64,000 bases of DNA from Flavobacteriales bacterium (lineage in GTDB: Bacteria; Bacteroidota; Bacteroidia; NS11-12g; UBA9320), in the NCBI GenBank assembly GCA_020635395.1, contig JACJZV010000001.1:620001-684000 (forward strand). Reading direction: 5' to 3'. Made by a program: the position numbers and the translations under genes. Below, one piece after another: positions 31,816 to 41,346 of the stretch (its first letter is position 1; each line of letters begins with the position of its first letter). A model generated the notes under the pieces. That model worked only from the letters and a program-made list of their open reading frames with translations. It did not search any database and had not been told where the DNA came from.

Positions 31816-33119
31816 TACAATCTTACAATGTCGGCACCGATAGCATTCAACCGATGCTCGATGTTTTGATAGCCACGGTCTATTTGCTCAATGTTGTGAA
31901 TGGTGCTGACCCCGTCGGCACTCATGGCGGCAATAAGTAGTGAAACTCCTGCACGAATGTCGGGCGATGTCATTTGTATGCCTTTTAAATTTATGCGTCT
32001 GTCAAGCCCCATAACCGTTGCCCGGTGCGGGTCGCACAATATTATTTGAGCACCCATGTCAATTAGGCTATCCACAAAAAATAAGCGGCTTTCAAACATC
32101 TTTTGATGTATCAACACATTGCCTTTTGCCTGCGTACACATTACCAAGATAACACTCAACAAGTCAGGCGTTAGGCCAGGCCAAATAGCATCGGCAATGG
32201 TCATCATGCTGCCATCTATAAAACTTTCTATTTCGTAGTGTTCATTATTAAACACCCGAATGTCGTCGTTTATTAATTCAAAATGCACACCTAATCGGCG
32301 GAAAGTTTCAGGGATTATTCCTAATTCCTTGTATTGCACATTTTTGATGGTTATGTCGGAATTGGTAAGAGCGGCCATGGCCATAAAACTGCCTATTTCA
32401 ATCATATCGGGCAGCAAAGTGTGCGTGCATCCACCCAAATAATCAACCCCCTCAATGGTTAATAAATTTGAACCTACACCCGAAATTTTGGCTCCCATGC
32501 TGTTAAGCATTTTGCACAACTGTTGCAAATAGGGTTCGCAAGCGGCGTTGTATATGGTGGTAGTGCCTTTGGCCATGCTGGCGGCCATCACAATGTTGGC
32601 CGTTCCGGTCACCGATGCTTCATCCAGCAGCATATAGGTTCCGGTAAGTTTTTCGGCTTCTATCTCGTAAAAATTCTCATCGGGTAAAAAAGTAAATTTT
32701 GCACCCAAATTTTGAAACCCGATAAAGTGGGTGTCCAATCTTCGTCGGCCAATTTTATCACCACCGGGACTTGGGATATAACCTTTGCCAAAACGTGCCA
32801 ACAAAGGTCCAATAATCATAACCGAACCCCGAATGCTTTTTGCTGTTTTTCTGAATTCGGCTGAGTTTAGATAGTCAAGGTCAATATTGTTTGATTCAAA
32901 TCGGTAGTCGTTTTCGTTTAATTTTTCTACCGATACACCAAGACCCCGCAACAGTTCAATAAGCCGGTTTACATCTCGAATGTTAGGAATGTTTTTTATA
33001 ACAATTTCTTCGGGAGAAAGAAGCACAGCCGAAAGCACCTGAAGTGCCTCGTTTTTAGCTCCTTGCGGAATAATTTCGCCTTTAAGTTTTTTGCCTCCGG
33101 TTATTTTAAACGTTCCCAT
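31815..33119 (-). CDS. murA: UDP-N-acetylglucosamine 1-carboxyvinyltransferase
   Basis: The 434-residue enzyme makes the first committed peptidoglycan step, adding enolpyruvate from PEP to UDP-GlcNAc. It is aligned by KLKGEIIPQGAKNEAL at the start, the GPLLARFGKG segment and SPDIRAGVSLLIAA. The active-site loop reads SPGGDKIGRRRLDTH: the Cys that fosfomycin attacks in E. coli (C115) is Asp here, a change known to give fosfomycin insensitivity. It follows the DUF4290 gene by six bases and is coupled to the thioredoxin gene. Confidence 0.95.
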   Translation of the reverse strand: MGTFKITGGKKLKGEIIPQGAKNEALQVLSAVLLSPEEIVIKNIPNIRDVNRLIELLRGLGVSVEKLNENDYRFESNNIDLDYLNSAEFRKTAKSIRGSVMIIGPLLARFGKGYIPSPGGDKIGRRRLDTHFIGFQNLGAKFTFLPDENFYEIEAEKLTGTYMLLDEASVTGTANIVMAASMAKGTTTIYNAACEPYLQQLCKMLNSMGAKISGVGSNLLTIEGVDYLGGCTHTLLPDMIEIGSFMAMAALTNSDITIKNVQYKELGIIPETFRRLGVHFELINDDIRVFNNEHYEIESFIDGSMMTIADAIWPGLTPDLLSVILVMCTQAKGNVLIHQKMFESRLFFVDSLIDMGAQIILCDPHRATVMGLDRRINLKGIQMTSPDIRAGVSLLIAAMSADGVSTIHNIEQIDRGYQNIEHRLNAIGADIVRL

Positions 33120-33125
33120 TTCTGC

Positions 33126-33785
33126 CTATCTGCGTTTAAAGTTTTTATTGTTGTTTCGGTTACCCCCGTTGTTGTTATTGTTTTTATTGTTGTTTTTCTT
33201 TACTTTATTTTTTGATTTTCCATTTTTGTTTCTAACTCGGTTTACCTCAATATGAATCTGCAAATCATCTTCCGTCAGTTTTAATTGTCCTTTCGACAAG
33301 GTTCGCAAATGCTCAATTACGGCTATTTTGTCAAGGTTTTCATCATTCCAGTTTCTTGATGAGTTTACCATAAAACTGGCGATATAGTTGATAAAAGCAG
33401 TTTGAATTTCTTTGTCTTTTATGTCTAACGCCTGCTCTACCATTGTTTGTAGATTGCGGCCATAAAAACGAAATTTTATGAGCTCATCTTTATATGGAAT
33501 TGGTCGTGGCTTTTGCTCAATATGCTCGCGAACAGGCATGTTGTATTCTGTGTCAACATCCAGTTTATAATCGCTGATAATGTATAGGTGATCCCAAAGT
33601 TTTTGTTTGTAATCTTCCAATGATTTTACCTCTGGGTTAAGGTTAATCATCACCTGAATCAATGTGTTAGCAAGCTCAGTGCGTTTGGCCTTATCTGGCA
33701 AATTGCAAACGTGCGTTACCATTTCTTGAAATGAGCGTCCATACTCAGAAATGGTTAAAGGCTCCATTTGGGTATTATAATCCAT
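33126..33785 (-). CDS. DUF4290 domain protein
   Basis: The 219-residue protein has the DUF4290 domain (TISEYGRSFQEMVTHVCNL, then FRFYGRNLQTMVEQAL), known only from Bacteroidota and usually placed next to murA, as here. Its role is not established; the neighbourhood suggests a link to cell-wall synthesis. The C-terminal 35 residues are a low-complexity Lys/Asn tail that may bind nucleic acid or membrane. I start at MDYNTQ: a TACTTTTG promoter element would place the transcript start near or inside the longer version's ATG, four codons upstream. Confidence 0.85.
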   Translation of the reverse strand: MDYNTQMEPLTISEYGRSFQEMVTHVCNLPDKAKRTELANTLIQVMINLNPEVKSLEDYKQKLWDHLYIISDYKLDVDTEYNMPVREHIEQKPRPIPYKDELIKFRFYGRNLQTMVEQALDIKDKEIQTAFINYIASFMVNSSRNWNDENLDKIAVIEHLRTLSKGQLKLTEDDLQIHIEVNRVRNKNGKSKNKVKKNNNKNNNNNGGNRNNNKNFKRR

Positions 33786-33801
33786 GTTGTGTTCCATAGG
33801 G

Positions 33802-33809
33802 CAAAAGTA
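33802..33809 (-). promoter_or_regulatory. Promoter -7 element of DUF4290-murA-tlpA operon
   Basis: TACTTTTG on the minus strand fits TAnnTTTG. The expected start of transcription is near 33796, giving a leader of about ten bases before MDYNTQ. No TTTG box is seen at -33. Confidence 0.45.
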
Positions 33810-33834
33810 GCTTTAAAATGGGGGAAATAGATAG

Positions 33835-34929
33835 TTAGCTGAGCATCGACACAAAATCGTCGAACAAATAGCGAGAATCATGTGGTCCGGGGTTTGCCTC
33901 TGGGTGATATTGCACCGCAAACGCTGGTTTGTTTTTTAACCGGATACCTTCCACGGTACCATCATTCAAATTTTTGTGTGTTATCTCGGCCAAATCAGCC
34001 ACAATGCTGTCGGGGTCAATGGCAAATCCGTGGTTTTGAGAAGTTATTTCACTTCTTCCGGTAACTATGTTTTGAACCGGATGGTTCAATCCTCGGTGTC
34101 CGTGGTGCATTTTAAAGGTTCGCATTCCAACGGCTTGAGCCAATATTTGACTACCCAAACAAATGCCAAAGGTCTTTTCGTTGTTGTCCACAATGTCTTT
34201 CACCACATCGGTTTCAAAGGCCATAACACCCGGATCACCGGGGCCGTTAGAAAGCATAAACCCATCCGGATTCCATGCTTTCATTTCATTGTATGTGGTT
34301 TTGCTCGGAAATACTTTTAAGTAACAATCTCGTTCGGCAAGGCATCGCAAAATGTTGGTTTTTACTCCATAATCAAGCACAGCTACTTTGTATTTGGCAT
34401 TTGCATCACCATAAAAGTACGGGCTTGTTGTGGTTACTTTCGAACTCAATTCTAAGCCTTCCATAGACGGAACTGTGGCTAATTTTTGTTTTAAAACATC
34501 CACATCCAATTCATCAGAACTGATGATGCAATTCATAGCACCCTTGCTTCTGATATGTCGAACTATTTGACGGGTGTCCACATCGGAAATACCAATCAAA
34601 TTGTTGTCTATCAAATAGTCGTTAAGGCTTAGGTTGGCCATTTTGCGACTAAATTTTTGACTGAATTTTTTGCAAATCAACCCGCTGATTTTAATGCTGT
34701 TCGATTCTACGTCTTCCAAGCTGGTGCCATAGTTTCCTATGTGGTCGGTGGTCATTACCACCACTTGGCCGTAGTATGAAGGGTCGGTAAAAACTTCCTG
34801 ATAGCCCGTCATTCCTGTGTTGAAGCAAATTTCGCCAACGGTAGTGCCTATTTTTCCGATTGCTTTTCCGCTGAAAACGCTACCATCTTCAAGAACTAAG
34901 ATGGCGGATTGTCCTGTTGTATTGTCCAC
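33835..34929 (-). CDS. carA: Carbamoyl-phosphate synthase small subunit
   Basis: The 364-residue glutaminase subunit supplies ammonia to CarB for pyrimidine and arginine synthesis. The N-terminal domain begins AILVLEDGSVFSGKAIG. The class I amidotransferase domain has the nucleophile Cys in FGICLGSQILAQ and the His/Glu pair in FAVQYHPEANPGPHDS. The usual His after GICLG is Ser here, a minor change. It stands alone; carB is not in the window. A near-perfect promoter lies just upstream. Confidence 0.95.
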   Translation of the reverse strand: MDNTTGQSAILVLEDGSVFSGKAIGKIGTTVGEICFNTGMTGYQEVFTDPSYYGQVVVMTTDHIGNYGTSLEDVESNSIKISGLICKKFSQKFSRKMANLSLNDYLIDNNLIGISDVDTRQIVRHIRSKGAMNCIISSDELDVDVLKQKLATVPSMEGLELSSKVTTTSPYFYGDANAKYKVAVLDYGVKTNILRCLAERDCYLKVFPSKTTYNEMKAWNPDGFMLSNGPGDPGVMAFETDVVKDIVDNNEKTFGICLGSQILAQAVGMRTFKMHHGHRGLNHPVQNIVTGRSEITSQNHGFAIDPDSIVADLAEITHKNLNDGTVEGIRLKNKPAFAVQYHPEANPGPHDSRYLFDDFVSMLS

Positions 34930-34944
34930 GTTTTTCTATTTGTG

Positions 34945-34975
34945 CAAAGGTAATCCAAACACCATGTCGGCCAAA
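34945..34975 (-). promoter_or_regulatory. Promoter of carA
   Basis: On the minus strand TTTG (34972-34975), a 19-base spacer and TACCTTTG (34945-34952) match the Bacteroidota consensus exactly. The transcript would start about nine bases before the carA ATG. Confidence 0.75.
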
Positions 34976-34997
34976 GCGATGTTGAAAAATTGAGGAA

Positions 34998-35717
34998 TCA
35001 AATGTTGTCGTATTTTCTCAATAAATTAAGAAATGCTGCCATATCCTTGGGTAAGGCGGCATCAACACTATATTGTTTGCCAAATAATTCAAATTGCAGA
35101 GAGTGGGCGTGCAATGCGGCTCGGGTTATCAAGGGTTGCTCTTCGGTTAATTTTTTGAGATTAAAATTCTTTTTAAATGTTCTTAAAAATGGCAGTTGCC
35201 CTCCATAGGCCACATCTCCGGCTATTGGGGCATTTTGCGAGGCAAGATGAATTCGGATTTGGTGTAATCTTCCGGTAATGGGTTTTGACTCTATCAAACT
35301 GAAATGCTTAAATTGCTCCAAAACTTGAAAGAGGGTTTGAGCAGGTTTGCCATTCAATTTGTCAATTTTTGCTCTGCCTTTAGAACTGACCGAGAGGGGC
35401 AGATCCACTTCAAATTTTTCAAAATAATGCCGTCCGTCGGCAATGGCCCAGTAGGTTTTATCCATCTGCCGTTTCTCGAATTTTACAGCTATTTCGCGGT
35501 ATGTTTCCGCATTTTTAGCAATGAGCAGTATGCCCGACGTTTCCTTATCCAACCGATGACAAAGCTGAGCATCTGCATAATAATTTTGAGCCAATTCTTG
35601 TACGCTCATGGCAATCCCGATTCGCTCTTGCAAACTCGACACCATGGGCGGCTTATTGATAATCAGTAGATTTTCATCTTCCTGAATCAAAATGTCTTCA
35701 AAACGTTTGATTTTCAT
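34998..35717 (-). CDS. RluA-family 23S rRNA/tRNA pseudouridine synthase
   Basis: The 239-residue enzyme isomerises uridine to pseudouridine in RNA. The catalytic Asp is in the family motif HRLDKETSGILLIAK. Further motifs are KTYWAIADG and GRLHQIRIHLASQNAPIAGD. No S4 domain precedes the catalytic part. The target uridine cannot be told. The gene start overlaps the hisS stop by four bases, so it is translated with histidyl-tRNA synthetase. Confidence 0.9.
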   Translation of the reverse strand: MKIKRFEDILIQEDENLLIINKPPMVSSLQERIGIAMSVQELAQNYYADAQLCHRLDKETSGILLIAKNAETYREIAVKFEKRQMDKTYWAIADGRHYFEKFEVDLPLSVSSKGRAKIDKLNGKPAQTLFQVLEQFKHFSLIESKPITGRLHQIRIHLASQNAPIAGDVAYGGQLPFLRTFKKNFNLKKLTEEQPLITRAALHAHSLQFELFGKQYSVDAALPKDMAAFLNLLRKYDNI

Positions 35718-37069
35718 TTTTTTAATTTGATAATCAATTCGTTGAGCGATATTTTTGACTGACTTCCATCGGTCATATTTTTTAATTGAACACAGTTTTC
35801 GGCCATTTCATTATCGCCCACCACAGCCACCAAATCAAATCCCAACTTGTTAGCATAGTCAAACTGTTTGCCTATCTTTTTTTGATCGGGATACACAACG
35901 ACTTTAATGCCTTCCTTTCGCAATTCATCAGCCCATCGACTACAAAAAATCATAGCCTTTTCATCGAAATGGCAGAATATAATTTTTTGATTATCTATTT
36001 GATTTTGAAATAGTTGAAGAGCATCCATCACATCATATATACGGTCAATACCAAAAGAAATTCCGACACCGGAAACATCCTTTAGTCCAAATATTTCGGT
36101 AAGATTGTCGTATCGGCCACCACCGCTCACACTGCCAATTCCACTGTTTTTTATCACAGCTTCAAAAATGCAGCCTGTGTAATAATCAAGTCCACGAGCC
36201 AAACTCAAATCAAGCACCACTTGTGATAGATGACTTTCGGCCAATCCAATAAGTTGCCCTAATTCGTGCAAGGCAATTTCTTTTTCCTGGCAATCAACTA
36301 ATTGATTTTTAATGGTTTCCAATGTGTTTTCAGTTAAAGGAAGTTGAAGCAGCATATTTTTTAGAAGTTCCACTTTGGCGGCATCCACACCTTTTTCGCT
36401 TAATTCTTTTCCAACGCCGTCCCAACCAATTTTGTCCAATTTGTCTATGGCCACAGTAAATTCAGTAAAACTACCGGTAAATCCGATGGAAACCGTTACG
36501 GCCTCCAACAGTTTTCGGTGGTTTATCCGAACTTCATAATCTTTCAGACCCAACGTTTGAAAAACTTCTTCATAAATTTTAAGAAAATCTGCTTCGCAAA
36601 GCAATGATTTGGTGCCAATTACGTCGGCATCGCACTGCCAAAATTCGCGGTATCGGCCTTTTTGTGGTCGGTCCGCACGCCACACAGGTTGTATTTGGTA
36701 GCGTTTAAATGGAAATGTTATATCACTTTGATTTTGAACCACATAGCGTGCAAAGGGAACAGTTAGGTCATATCGAAGACCTTTTTCGGCAATGACCCAA
36801 GTGAGTTTTTGGGAGTTTTTATTAGCCAAAACTTCAACATCGGCACTTGCCAAAAAATCACCCGAATTCAGAATTTTGAACAAGAGTTTATCCCCTTCTT
36901 CCCCATATTTTCCGGTAAGGGTAGTTAGGTTTTCCATGGCCGGAGTTTCGATGGGGTCGAATCCGTATTTTTCATAAACTTTTTTTATCGTATTGATAAT
37001 GAGGTTTCTGCGAAACATCATTGTCGGAGAAAAATCACGTGTTCCTTTTGGGAGAGCTGCTTTTTGCAT
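35714..37069 (-). CDS. hisS: Histidyl-tRNA synthetase
   Basis: The 451-residue class II synthetase charges tRNA-His. Motif 2 region (PVWRADRPQKGRYREFWQCD), the His-specific segments ARGLDYYTGCIFE and SVSGGGRYDNL, and a C-terminal anticodon-binding domain (about 360-451) are visible. Length is normal. It lies 13 bases after the sulfatase gene and overlaps the pseudouridine synthase gene by four bases. A TATTTTTG promoter-like element lies just before the ATG. Confidence 0.96.
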   Translation of the reverse strand: MQKAALPKGTRDFSPTMMFRRNLIINTIKKVYEKYGFDPIETPAMENLTTLTGKYGEEGDKLLFKILNSGDFLASADVEVLANKNSQKLTWVIAEKGLRYDLTVPFARYVVQNQSDITFPFKRYQIQPVWRADRPQKGRYREFWQCDADVIGTKSLLCEADFLKIYEEVFQTLGLKDYEVRINHRKLLEAVTVSIGFTGSFTEFTVAIDKLDKIGWDGVGKELSEKGVDAAKVELLKNMLLQLPLTENTLETIKNQLVDCQEKEIALHELGQLIGLAESHLSQVVLDLSLARGLDYYTGCIFEAVIKNSGIGSVSGGGRYDNLTEIFGLKDVSGVGISFGIDRIYDVMDALQLFQNQIDNQKIIFCHFDEKAMIFCSRWADELRKEGIKVVVYPDQKKIGKQFDYANKLGFDLVAVVGDNEMAENCVQLKNMTDGSQSKISLNELIIKLKK

Positions 37070-37082
37070 GGTGCAAAAATAA

Positions 37083-38933
37083 TTATTGCAAGGCGTTTGG
37101 CTTAATGTAGTGATGATAATTTGCCACTTTTTGTTTTAGCATTTCTTCCAATTCTTTAGCCTTTTCGGGGTATTCATTCAGTAGATTTACCACACAATTT
37201 GGATCATTTTTTCTATCGTAAAGAAATAATGGTTTCGCATCGTTCATTAGCAAATTCCAATTACCCAAAGTGATGCTATACAACTGATTATCATAGTGAC
37301 AAACAGGTCTTTCCGACATAGAAAGCATGTCGTTGCCAAGAAGGTTGTAGCCCACACTTCGGTTGTTCATGCTCAAAACAGTCGGAAAAATATCAATCTG
37401 CGAAACGGTTTGGTCTATGACCTTCGGGGTTAAAATTTTAGGGGCATAAATCAGCATGGGTATTTCATACTTCCCAGAAAAGGTGCGGAAAGCATGCACA
37501 GTGTTTTCGGCACTATGGTCGGCAGTAATAATAAAAATAGTTCGGTCAAACCACGGCTGTTTTTTGCATGAGTCAAGAAAACTTCGCAACGCAAAATCGG
37601 TATAGCCAATACTTTCATGAATATCGAGATTTCCTTTTGGAAAAGTGTTTTTGAATTGATCCGGAATGGGGTAGGGGTGATGACTGGTTAGCGTAAATAT
37701 TCCGGCAATAAATGGTTCTTTTTGTACACTGATTTGGCGTTGAGCAAAATCAAACATGGCATGGTCATAGATACCCCAAAAGCCGTCAATGCCTGATTTG
37801 CCGCCGTCATATTCATCTTTTCCAAAATAAAAATCAAGACCGTTGGTTGTTAAAAAGGTTTGAAATCCCATCGAATTATTATCTGCTCCATGAAAAAAAA
37901 GTGAGGTGTAACCCTGCTTTTTTAATTCTTGTAAAATAGAGTTTGCCGGTTTTGCAGATAGTGGGCTGTTGATAAACGGCGAGTTACTGAGACGTGGAAT
38001 TCCACAAAAAATAGCTGGAACAGCATCCATTGATTTTAATCCATTTGCATAAGCATTTGTGAAACATACAGAGCTATCCATCAGTTTGTCAAGGTTCGGG
38101 GTGTAGCTTGTGATCCAGTTATGATTAAATGCAGTATATTCTTTACCAAAACTCTCTAAAATAATTATTACGTAGTTATAATTAATTGGCAACGTGTCGA
38201 TTAGGGTTTGTGAGAAATCATATTTTGGAGCAATGCCTTTGGCAAAGTCAGGAATATTAATGGGGTTTTGATAGGTCTCCAAAAGATAGAGCGGCGTATT
38301 CATAGCGAGCGATAAATAGGGTTCGGCAAGATATTGGCCAACATTTGCGGATCGATACGGTTTTTTTTGAAAACCGCGAGCCAAACCAAAAAAGCACAAA
38401 ATGAATATTGCTAAGTGCCAAAATTTTTGAGTTGCATTTGTAACTTGGTTTATGCGGCGAAGAATTAAGACAAAAGTTACGGAAATAGCAACGAATAAGA
38501 TAAAAAACGGCCAATAATCTTGTATATAAACCATTGGAGAAATATTGTTGTCTCCCTTCAATTGCCAAAAAATATCGGCACTCAAATGGTTTTTAAGAAT
38601 AGAAAAATACAAAGCATCAATAATGCCCAAAAGAGCTGTTGTTATTCCAAAAACAGACAAAAGAAGAATTCGTATTCTCGGTTTTTTAAAAAAGAATGTC
38701 AGAAGAAAAACGCCACATGTAACATAGGTCGTTGGTATAATGTCGAGCCGAAACCCATAGAAAAAAGAGCTAAAAAGAGGGGAAACAGAAATGGGTTGAA
38801 ATGCACTAAAATTGGCAAACAAAAAGATAGCCCGCAAACAAAAAAACAATCCCAAAACAAACAATATGCTGAGTAAAAATGCTTTGTTGGATTGCAAGAA
38901 TTTTCTAACCAAAATAAAAATAAAATATGTCAA
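37083..38933 (-). CDS. LTA synthase-like membrane sulfatase (phosphoglycerol transferase family)
   Basis: The 616-residue protein has about five N-terminal membrane helices (to about residue 185) and a large periplasmic sulfatase-fold domain. Metal- and substrate-site segments are visible: LESFGKEY, GLKSMDAVPAIFCG with the likely Ser/Thr nucleophile region, FFHGADNNSMGF and ITADHSAEN. In Firmicutes such enzymes make lipoteichoic acid; in Bacteroidota the substrate is unclear and may be a headgroup added to lipids or glycans. It precedes hisS. Confidence 0.88.
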   Translation of the reverse strand: MTYFIFILVRKFLQSNKAFLLSILFVLGLFFCLRAIFLFANFSAFQPISVSPLFSSFFYGFRLDIIPTTYVTCGVFLLTFFFKKPRIRILLLSVFGITTALLGIIDALYFSILKNHLSADIFWQLKGDNNISPMVYIQDYWPFFILFVAISVTFVLILRRINQVTNATQKFWHLAIFILCFFGLARGFQKKPYRSANVGQYLAEPYLSLAMNTPLYLLETYQNPINIPDFAKGIAPKYDFSQTLIDTLPINYNYVIIILESFGKEYTAFNHNWITSYTPNLDKLMDSSVCFTNAYANGLKSMDAVPAIFCGIPRLSNSPFINSPLSAKPANSILQELKKQGYTSLFFHGADNNSMGFQTFLTTNGLDFYFGKDEYDGGKSGIDGFWGIYDHAMFDFAQRQISVQKEPFIAGIFTLTSHHPYPIPDQFKNTFPKGNLDIHESIGYTDFALRSFLDSCKKQPWFDRTIFIITADHSAENTVHAFRTFSGKYEIPMLIYAPKILTPKVIDQTVSQIDIFPTVLSMNNRSVGYNLLGNDMLSMSERPVCHYDNQLYSITLGNWNLLMNDAKPLFLYDRKNDPNCVVNLLNEYPEKAKELEEMLKQKVANYHHYIKPNALQ

Positions 38934-38951
38934 AACTATGAAAATAAAATT

Positions 38952-38959
38952 TACCTTTG
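38952..38959 (+). promoter_or_regulatory. Promoter -7 element of rpmE2
   Basis: TACCTTTG fits the TAnnTTTG consensus and lies 24 bases before the L31 ATG. A -33 TTTG is not clear. Confidence 0.55.
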
Positions 38960-38983
38960 CAGTCCTTTAAAAAAAGAAGAGAC

Positions 38984-39235
38984 ATGAAGCAAGGTGTGCA
39001 TCCTGAAAATTACAGAATGGTTGTGTTTAAAGACATGAGTAATGAGCATACATTCATTACAAAATCAACTGTTGATACCAAAGAAACAATTAAATGGGAA
39101 GACGGAAACGAATATCCTCTTTATAAATTGGAGATTTCTAACACCTCTCACCCTTTCTTTACCGGAAAAATGAACTTTGTTGATACCGCAGGTAGAATTG
39201 ACAAGTTCAATAAACGATACGGAAAAAAGAAATAG
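38984..39235 (+). CDS. rpmE2: 50S ribosomal protein L31, type B
   Basis: The 83-residue protein is L31 of the type B form: MKQGVHPENYRMVVFKDMSN at the start and SHPFFTGKMNFVDTAGRIDKF near the end. It lacks the Cys residues that bind zinc in type A. The ATG at MKQGVHP is chosen over an in-frame upstream start because it begins the conserved protein and leaves room for the promoter. A hairpin terminator follows the stop. Confidence 0.96.
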   Translation: MKQGVHPENYRMVVFKDMSNEHTFITKSTVDTKETIKWEDGNEYPLYKLEISNTSHPFFTGKMNFVDTAGRIDKFNKRYGKKK

Positions 39236-39255
39236 GCAAATGATAATTTTTGCTG

Positions 39256-39288
39256 CAAAGCTCTCAATTTGAGGGCTTTGTTTGTTTA
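39256..39288 (+). terminator. Terminator after rpmE2
   Basis: CAAAGCTCTC...GAGGGCTTTG forms a 10-bp stem with one mismatch around a short loop, followed by TTTGTTT. It separates L31 from the GlmU-like gene that starts only nine bases later. Confidence 0.7.
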
Positions 39289-39296
39289 AAAAGAAT

Positions 39297-40463
39297 ATGA
39301 ACATAATACTTTTCGATAATAAAAACCGCAATGATTTGTTGCCTCTGGTTTACACCCGACCAGTATGCGAATTGCGGGTGGGTATTTTAACCATTCGCGA
39401 AAAATGGGAAAAGTACTTAGGTGACAGTCCGAGCTACAAAACCGAAGAGTATTTACAAACCAAATTTCCACTCGTTTCCGCTGACGACACTGTATGGATT
39501 GATGCATCTGTTTTGCCGAATATTGAAATAGTGCAAGCTGTAAAAACACTTGCACAAAACCAGTCTATTGTTGATGAAAACAATCAATTGTTGGCTTGTA
39601 GAGGAGATATACATGATTCGGAAAATTGTGAAAGAATCAGTATCCATACCGATCGAATCCGATTTCCCGAAGATATATTTTCGAAAAATGGGGTGGAACT
39701 CGAAAAAGATTTTGACCTATTAACTACAGGAAGAAAATCAAAAGAAATTTCGGGTTCAAACCGAATAATTGGAAACGGAAGAATTTTTTTGGAAGAAACA
39801 GCCTCTGTGGAGGGAGCCATTTTAAATGCCACTTCTGGCTCTATCTACGTTGGGCATCATGCCGAAATAATGGAAGGCAGCATTGTTCGTGGAGGTTTGG
39901 CTTTGTGTGAACATGCGGCACTCAAATTGGGTTCTAAAATTTATGGGCCTACCACCGTTGGACCTCACTCAAAAGTTGGCGGGGAGGTTATCAATTCTGT
40001 TATTTTAGGATATTCCAATAAAGGGCATGATGGATTTTTGGGAAATAGTGTTTTGGGTGAATGGTGCAATATCGGGGCAGACTCCAACAATTCTAACCTA
40101 AAAAATAATTATGCCGAGGTGAAACTTTGGGATTATACCACCGAGCGGTTTCGAAATACCAAACTACAGTTTTGTGGTTTGATTATGGCCGATCACAGCA
40201 AATGTGGCATCAATACGATGTTTAACACTGGAACTGTCGTTGGCGTTTCTGCCAATATTTTTGGGTCGGGTTTCCCAAGAAATTTTGTCCCTTCATTTGC
40301 ATGGGGAGGCAGTGCTGGTTTTAGCACCTATCAGCTCAATAAAGCGTTTGAAACCGCCGATTTAGTAATGAAACGGAGAGGTATAGAATTAGACGAAACC
40401 GAAAAGAACATTTTAAAACATGTTTTTGAAATGTCCGAAAAATTTAGATTTTGGGAAAAGTAA
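39297..40463 (+). CDS. GlmU-like putative sugar nucleotidyltransferase
   Basis: The 388-residue protein is the Bacteroidota GlmU-like type: an N-terminal nucleotidyltransferase-like part starting MNIILFDNKNRNDLLPLVYTRPVCELRVG and a C-terminal left-handed beta-helix of hexapeptide repeats (about 170-330). The classical GxGxRM pyrophosphorylase loop is not evident, so activity is uncertain. The ATG is preferred over an in-frame TTG 15 bases upstream that would lie in the terminator. tpiA follows after nine bases. Confidence 0.85.
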   Translation: MNIILFDNKNRNDLLPLVYTRPVCELRVGILTIREKWEKYLGDSPSYKTEEYLQTKFPLVSADDTVWIDASVLPNIEIVQAVKTLAQNQSIVDENNQLLACRGDIHDSENCERISIHTDRIRFPEDIFSKNGVELEKDFDLLTTGRKSKEISGSNRIIGNGRIFLEETASVEGAILNATSGSIYVGHHAEIMEGSIVRGGLALCEHAALKLGSKIYGPTTVGPHSKVGGEVINSVILGYSNKGHDGFLGNSVLGEWCNIGADSNNSNLKNNYAEVKLWDYTTERFRNTKLQFCGLIMADHSKCGINTMFNTGTVVGVSANIFGSGFPRNFVPSFAWGGSAGFSTYQLNKAFETADLVMKRRGIELDETEKNILKHVFEMSEKFRFWEK

Positions 40464-40472
40464 AATAATAGA

Positions 40473-41228
40473 ATGAGAAAGAGATATGTAGCTGGAAACT
40501 GGAAAATGAATACCAACTTGATGGATGGTTTTGATTTGGTATCGGAAGTGTTGGAAAACATAAGTGAGACCGATTTGTCGAATTGTGATGTTGCCGTTTT
40601 TGCACCTTTCACACATTTAAAAGTGTTTCAAAATTCGCTAAACGGAAGTGGTATTCGGTTGGGAGCTCAAAACTGTCATCATGAAAAAGAAGGTGCATAC
40701 ACGGGCGAAATATCTGCGGCCATGTTGGCTTCAATTCCAATAAGTTCAGTAATAGTAGGGCATTCGGAACGCCGTCAATATTTTGGAGAAACCAACCAAC
40801 AAATTGCTCAAAAAATGGAAAGAGCTTTTGAAAACGGACTGGAAGCCATTTATTGTTTTGGAGAAACGCTGAACGAAAGAGAAAGCAATAAACATTTTGA
40901 AGTGGTTGAAACCCAAATTCGTGAGGCTTTAACCGGTTTTTCATGGAATGAGTGGTCGAAAATCACGTTGGCCTACGAACCTGTTTGGGCCATTGGAACG
41001 GGGAAAACGGCCACTGCCGAACAAGCACAAGAGATACACGCTTTTGTTCGCGGCATTGTCCAATCCATTGCAGGAAAAGAAGTTGCCGATACTATCCGAA
41101 TTTTATACGGCGGTAGCGTAAAACCAAATAATGCAGCCGAACTTTTTTCAATGCCCGATATTGATGGTGGATTGATTGGAGGAGCTGCACTTGATGCAAA
41201 GTCATTTGCGGAGATTGTAGCCGCATAA
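40473..41228 (+). CDS. tpiA: Triosephosphate isomerase
   Basis: The 251-residue TIM-barrel enzyme interconverts dihydroxyacetone phosphate and glyceraldehyde 3-phosphate. Motifs: AGNWKMN with the catalytic Lys, VGHSERR with the catalytic His, the loop-6 motif YEPVWAIGTG with the catalytic Glu, and YGGSVKPNNA for phosphate binding. Length is normal. It is probably cotranscribed with the GlmU-like gene. A weak CCCTT/AAGGG hairpin lies about 50 bases after the stop. Confidence 0.97.
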   Translation: MRKRYVAGNWKMNTNLMDGFDLVSEVLENISETDLSNCDVAVFAPFTHLKVFQNSLNGSGIRLGAQNCHHEKEGAYTGEISAAMLASIPISSVIVGHSERRQYFGETNQQIAQKMERAFENGLEAIYCFGETLNERESNKHFEVVETQIREALTGFSWNEWSKITLAYEPVWAIGTGKTATAEQAQEIHAFVRGIVQSIAGKEVADTIRILYGGSVKPNNAAELFSMPDIDGGLIGGAALDAKSFAEIVAA

Positions 41229-41346
41229 GTGTTTGTTTAATAGGACACATTATAAAGGTGAGAATCTAATTTTTCCCTTAAAATAAGGGCTTTGGTAGGC
41301 TGGGACAATTTTTGAACCTATGCTCAAAACAATTAAATTTGAGCGT

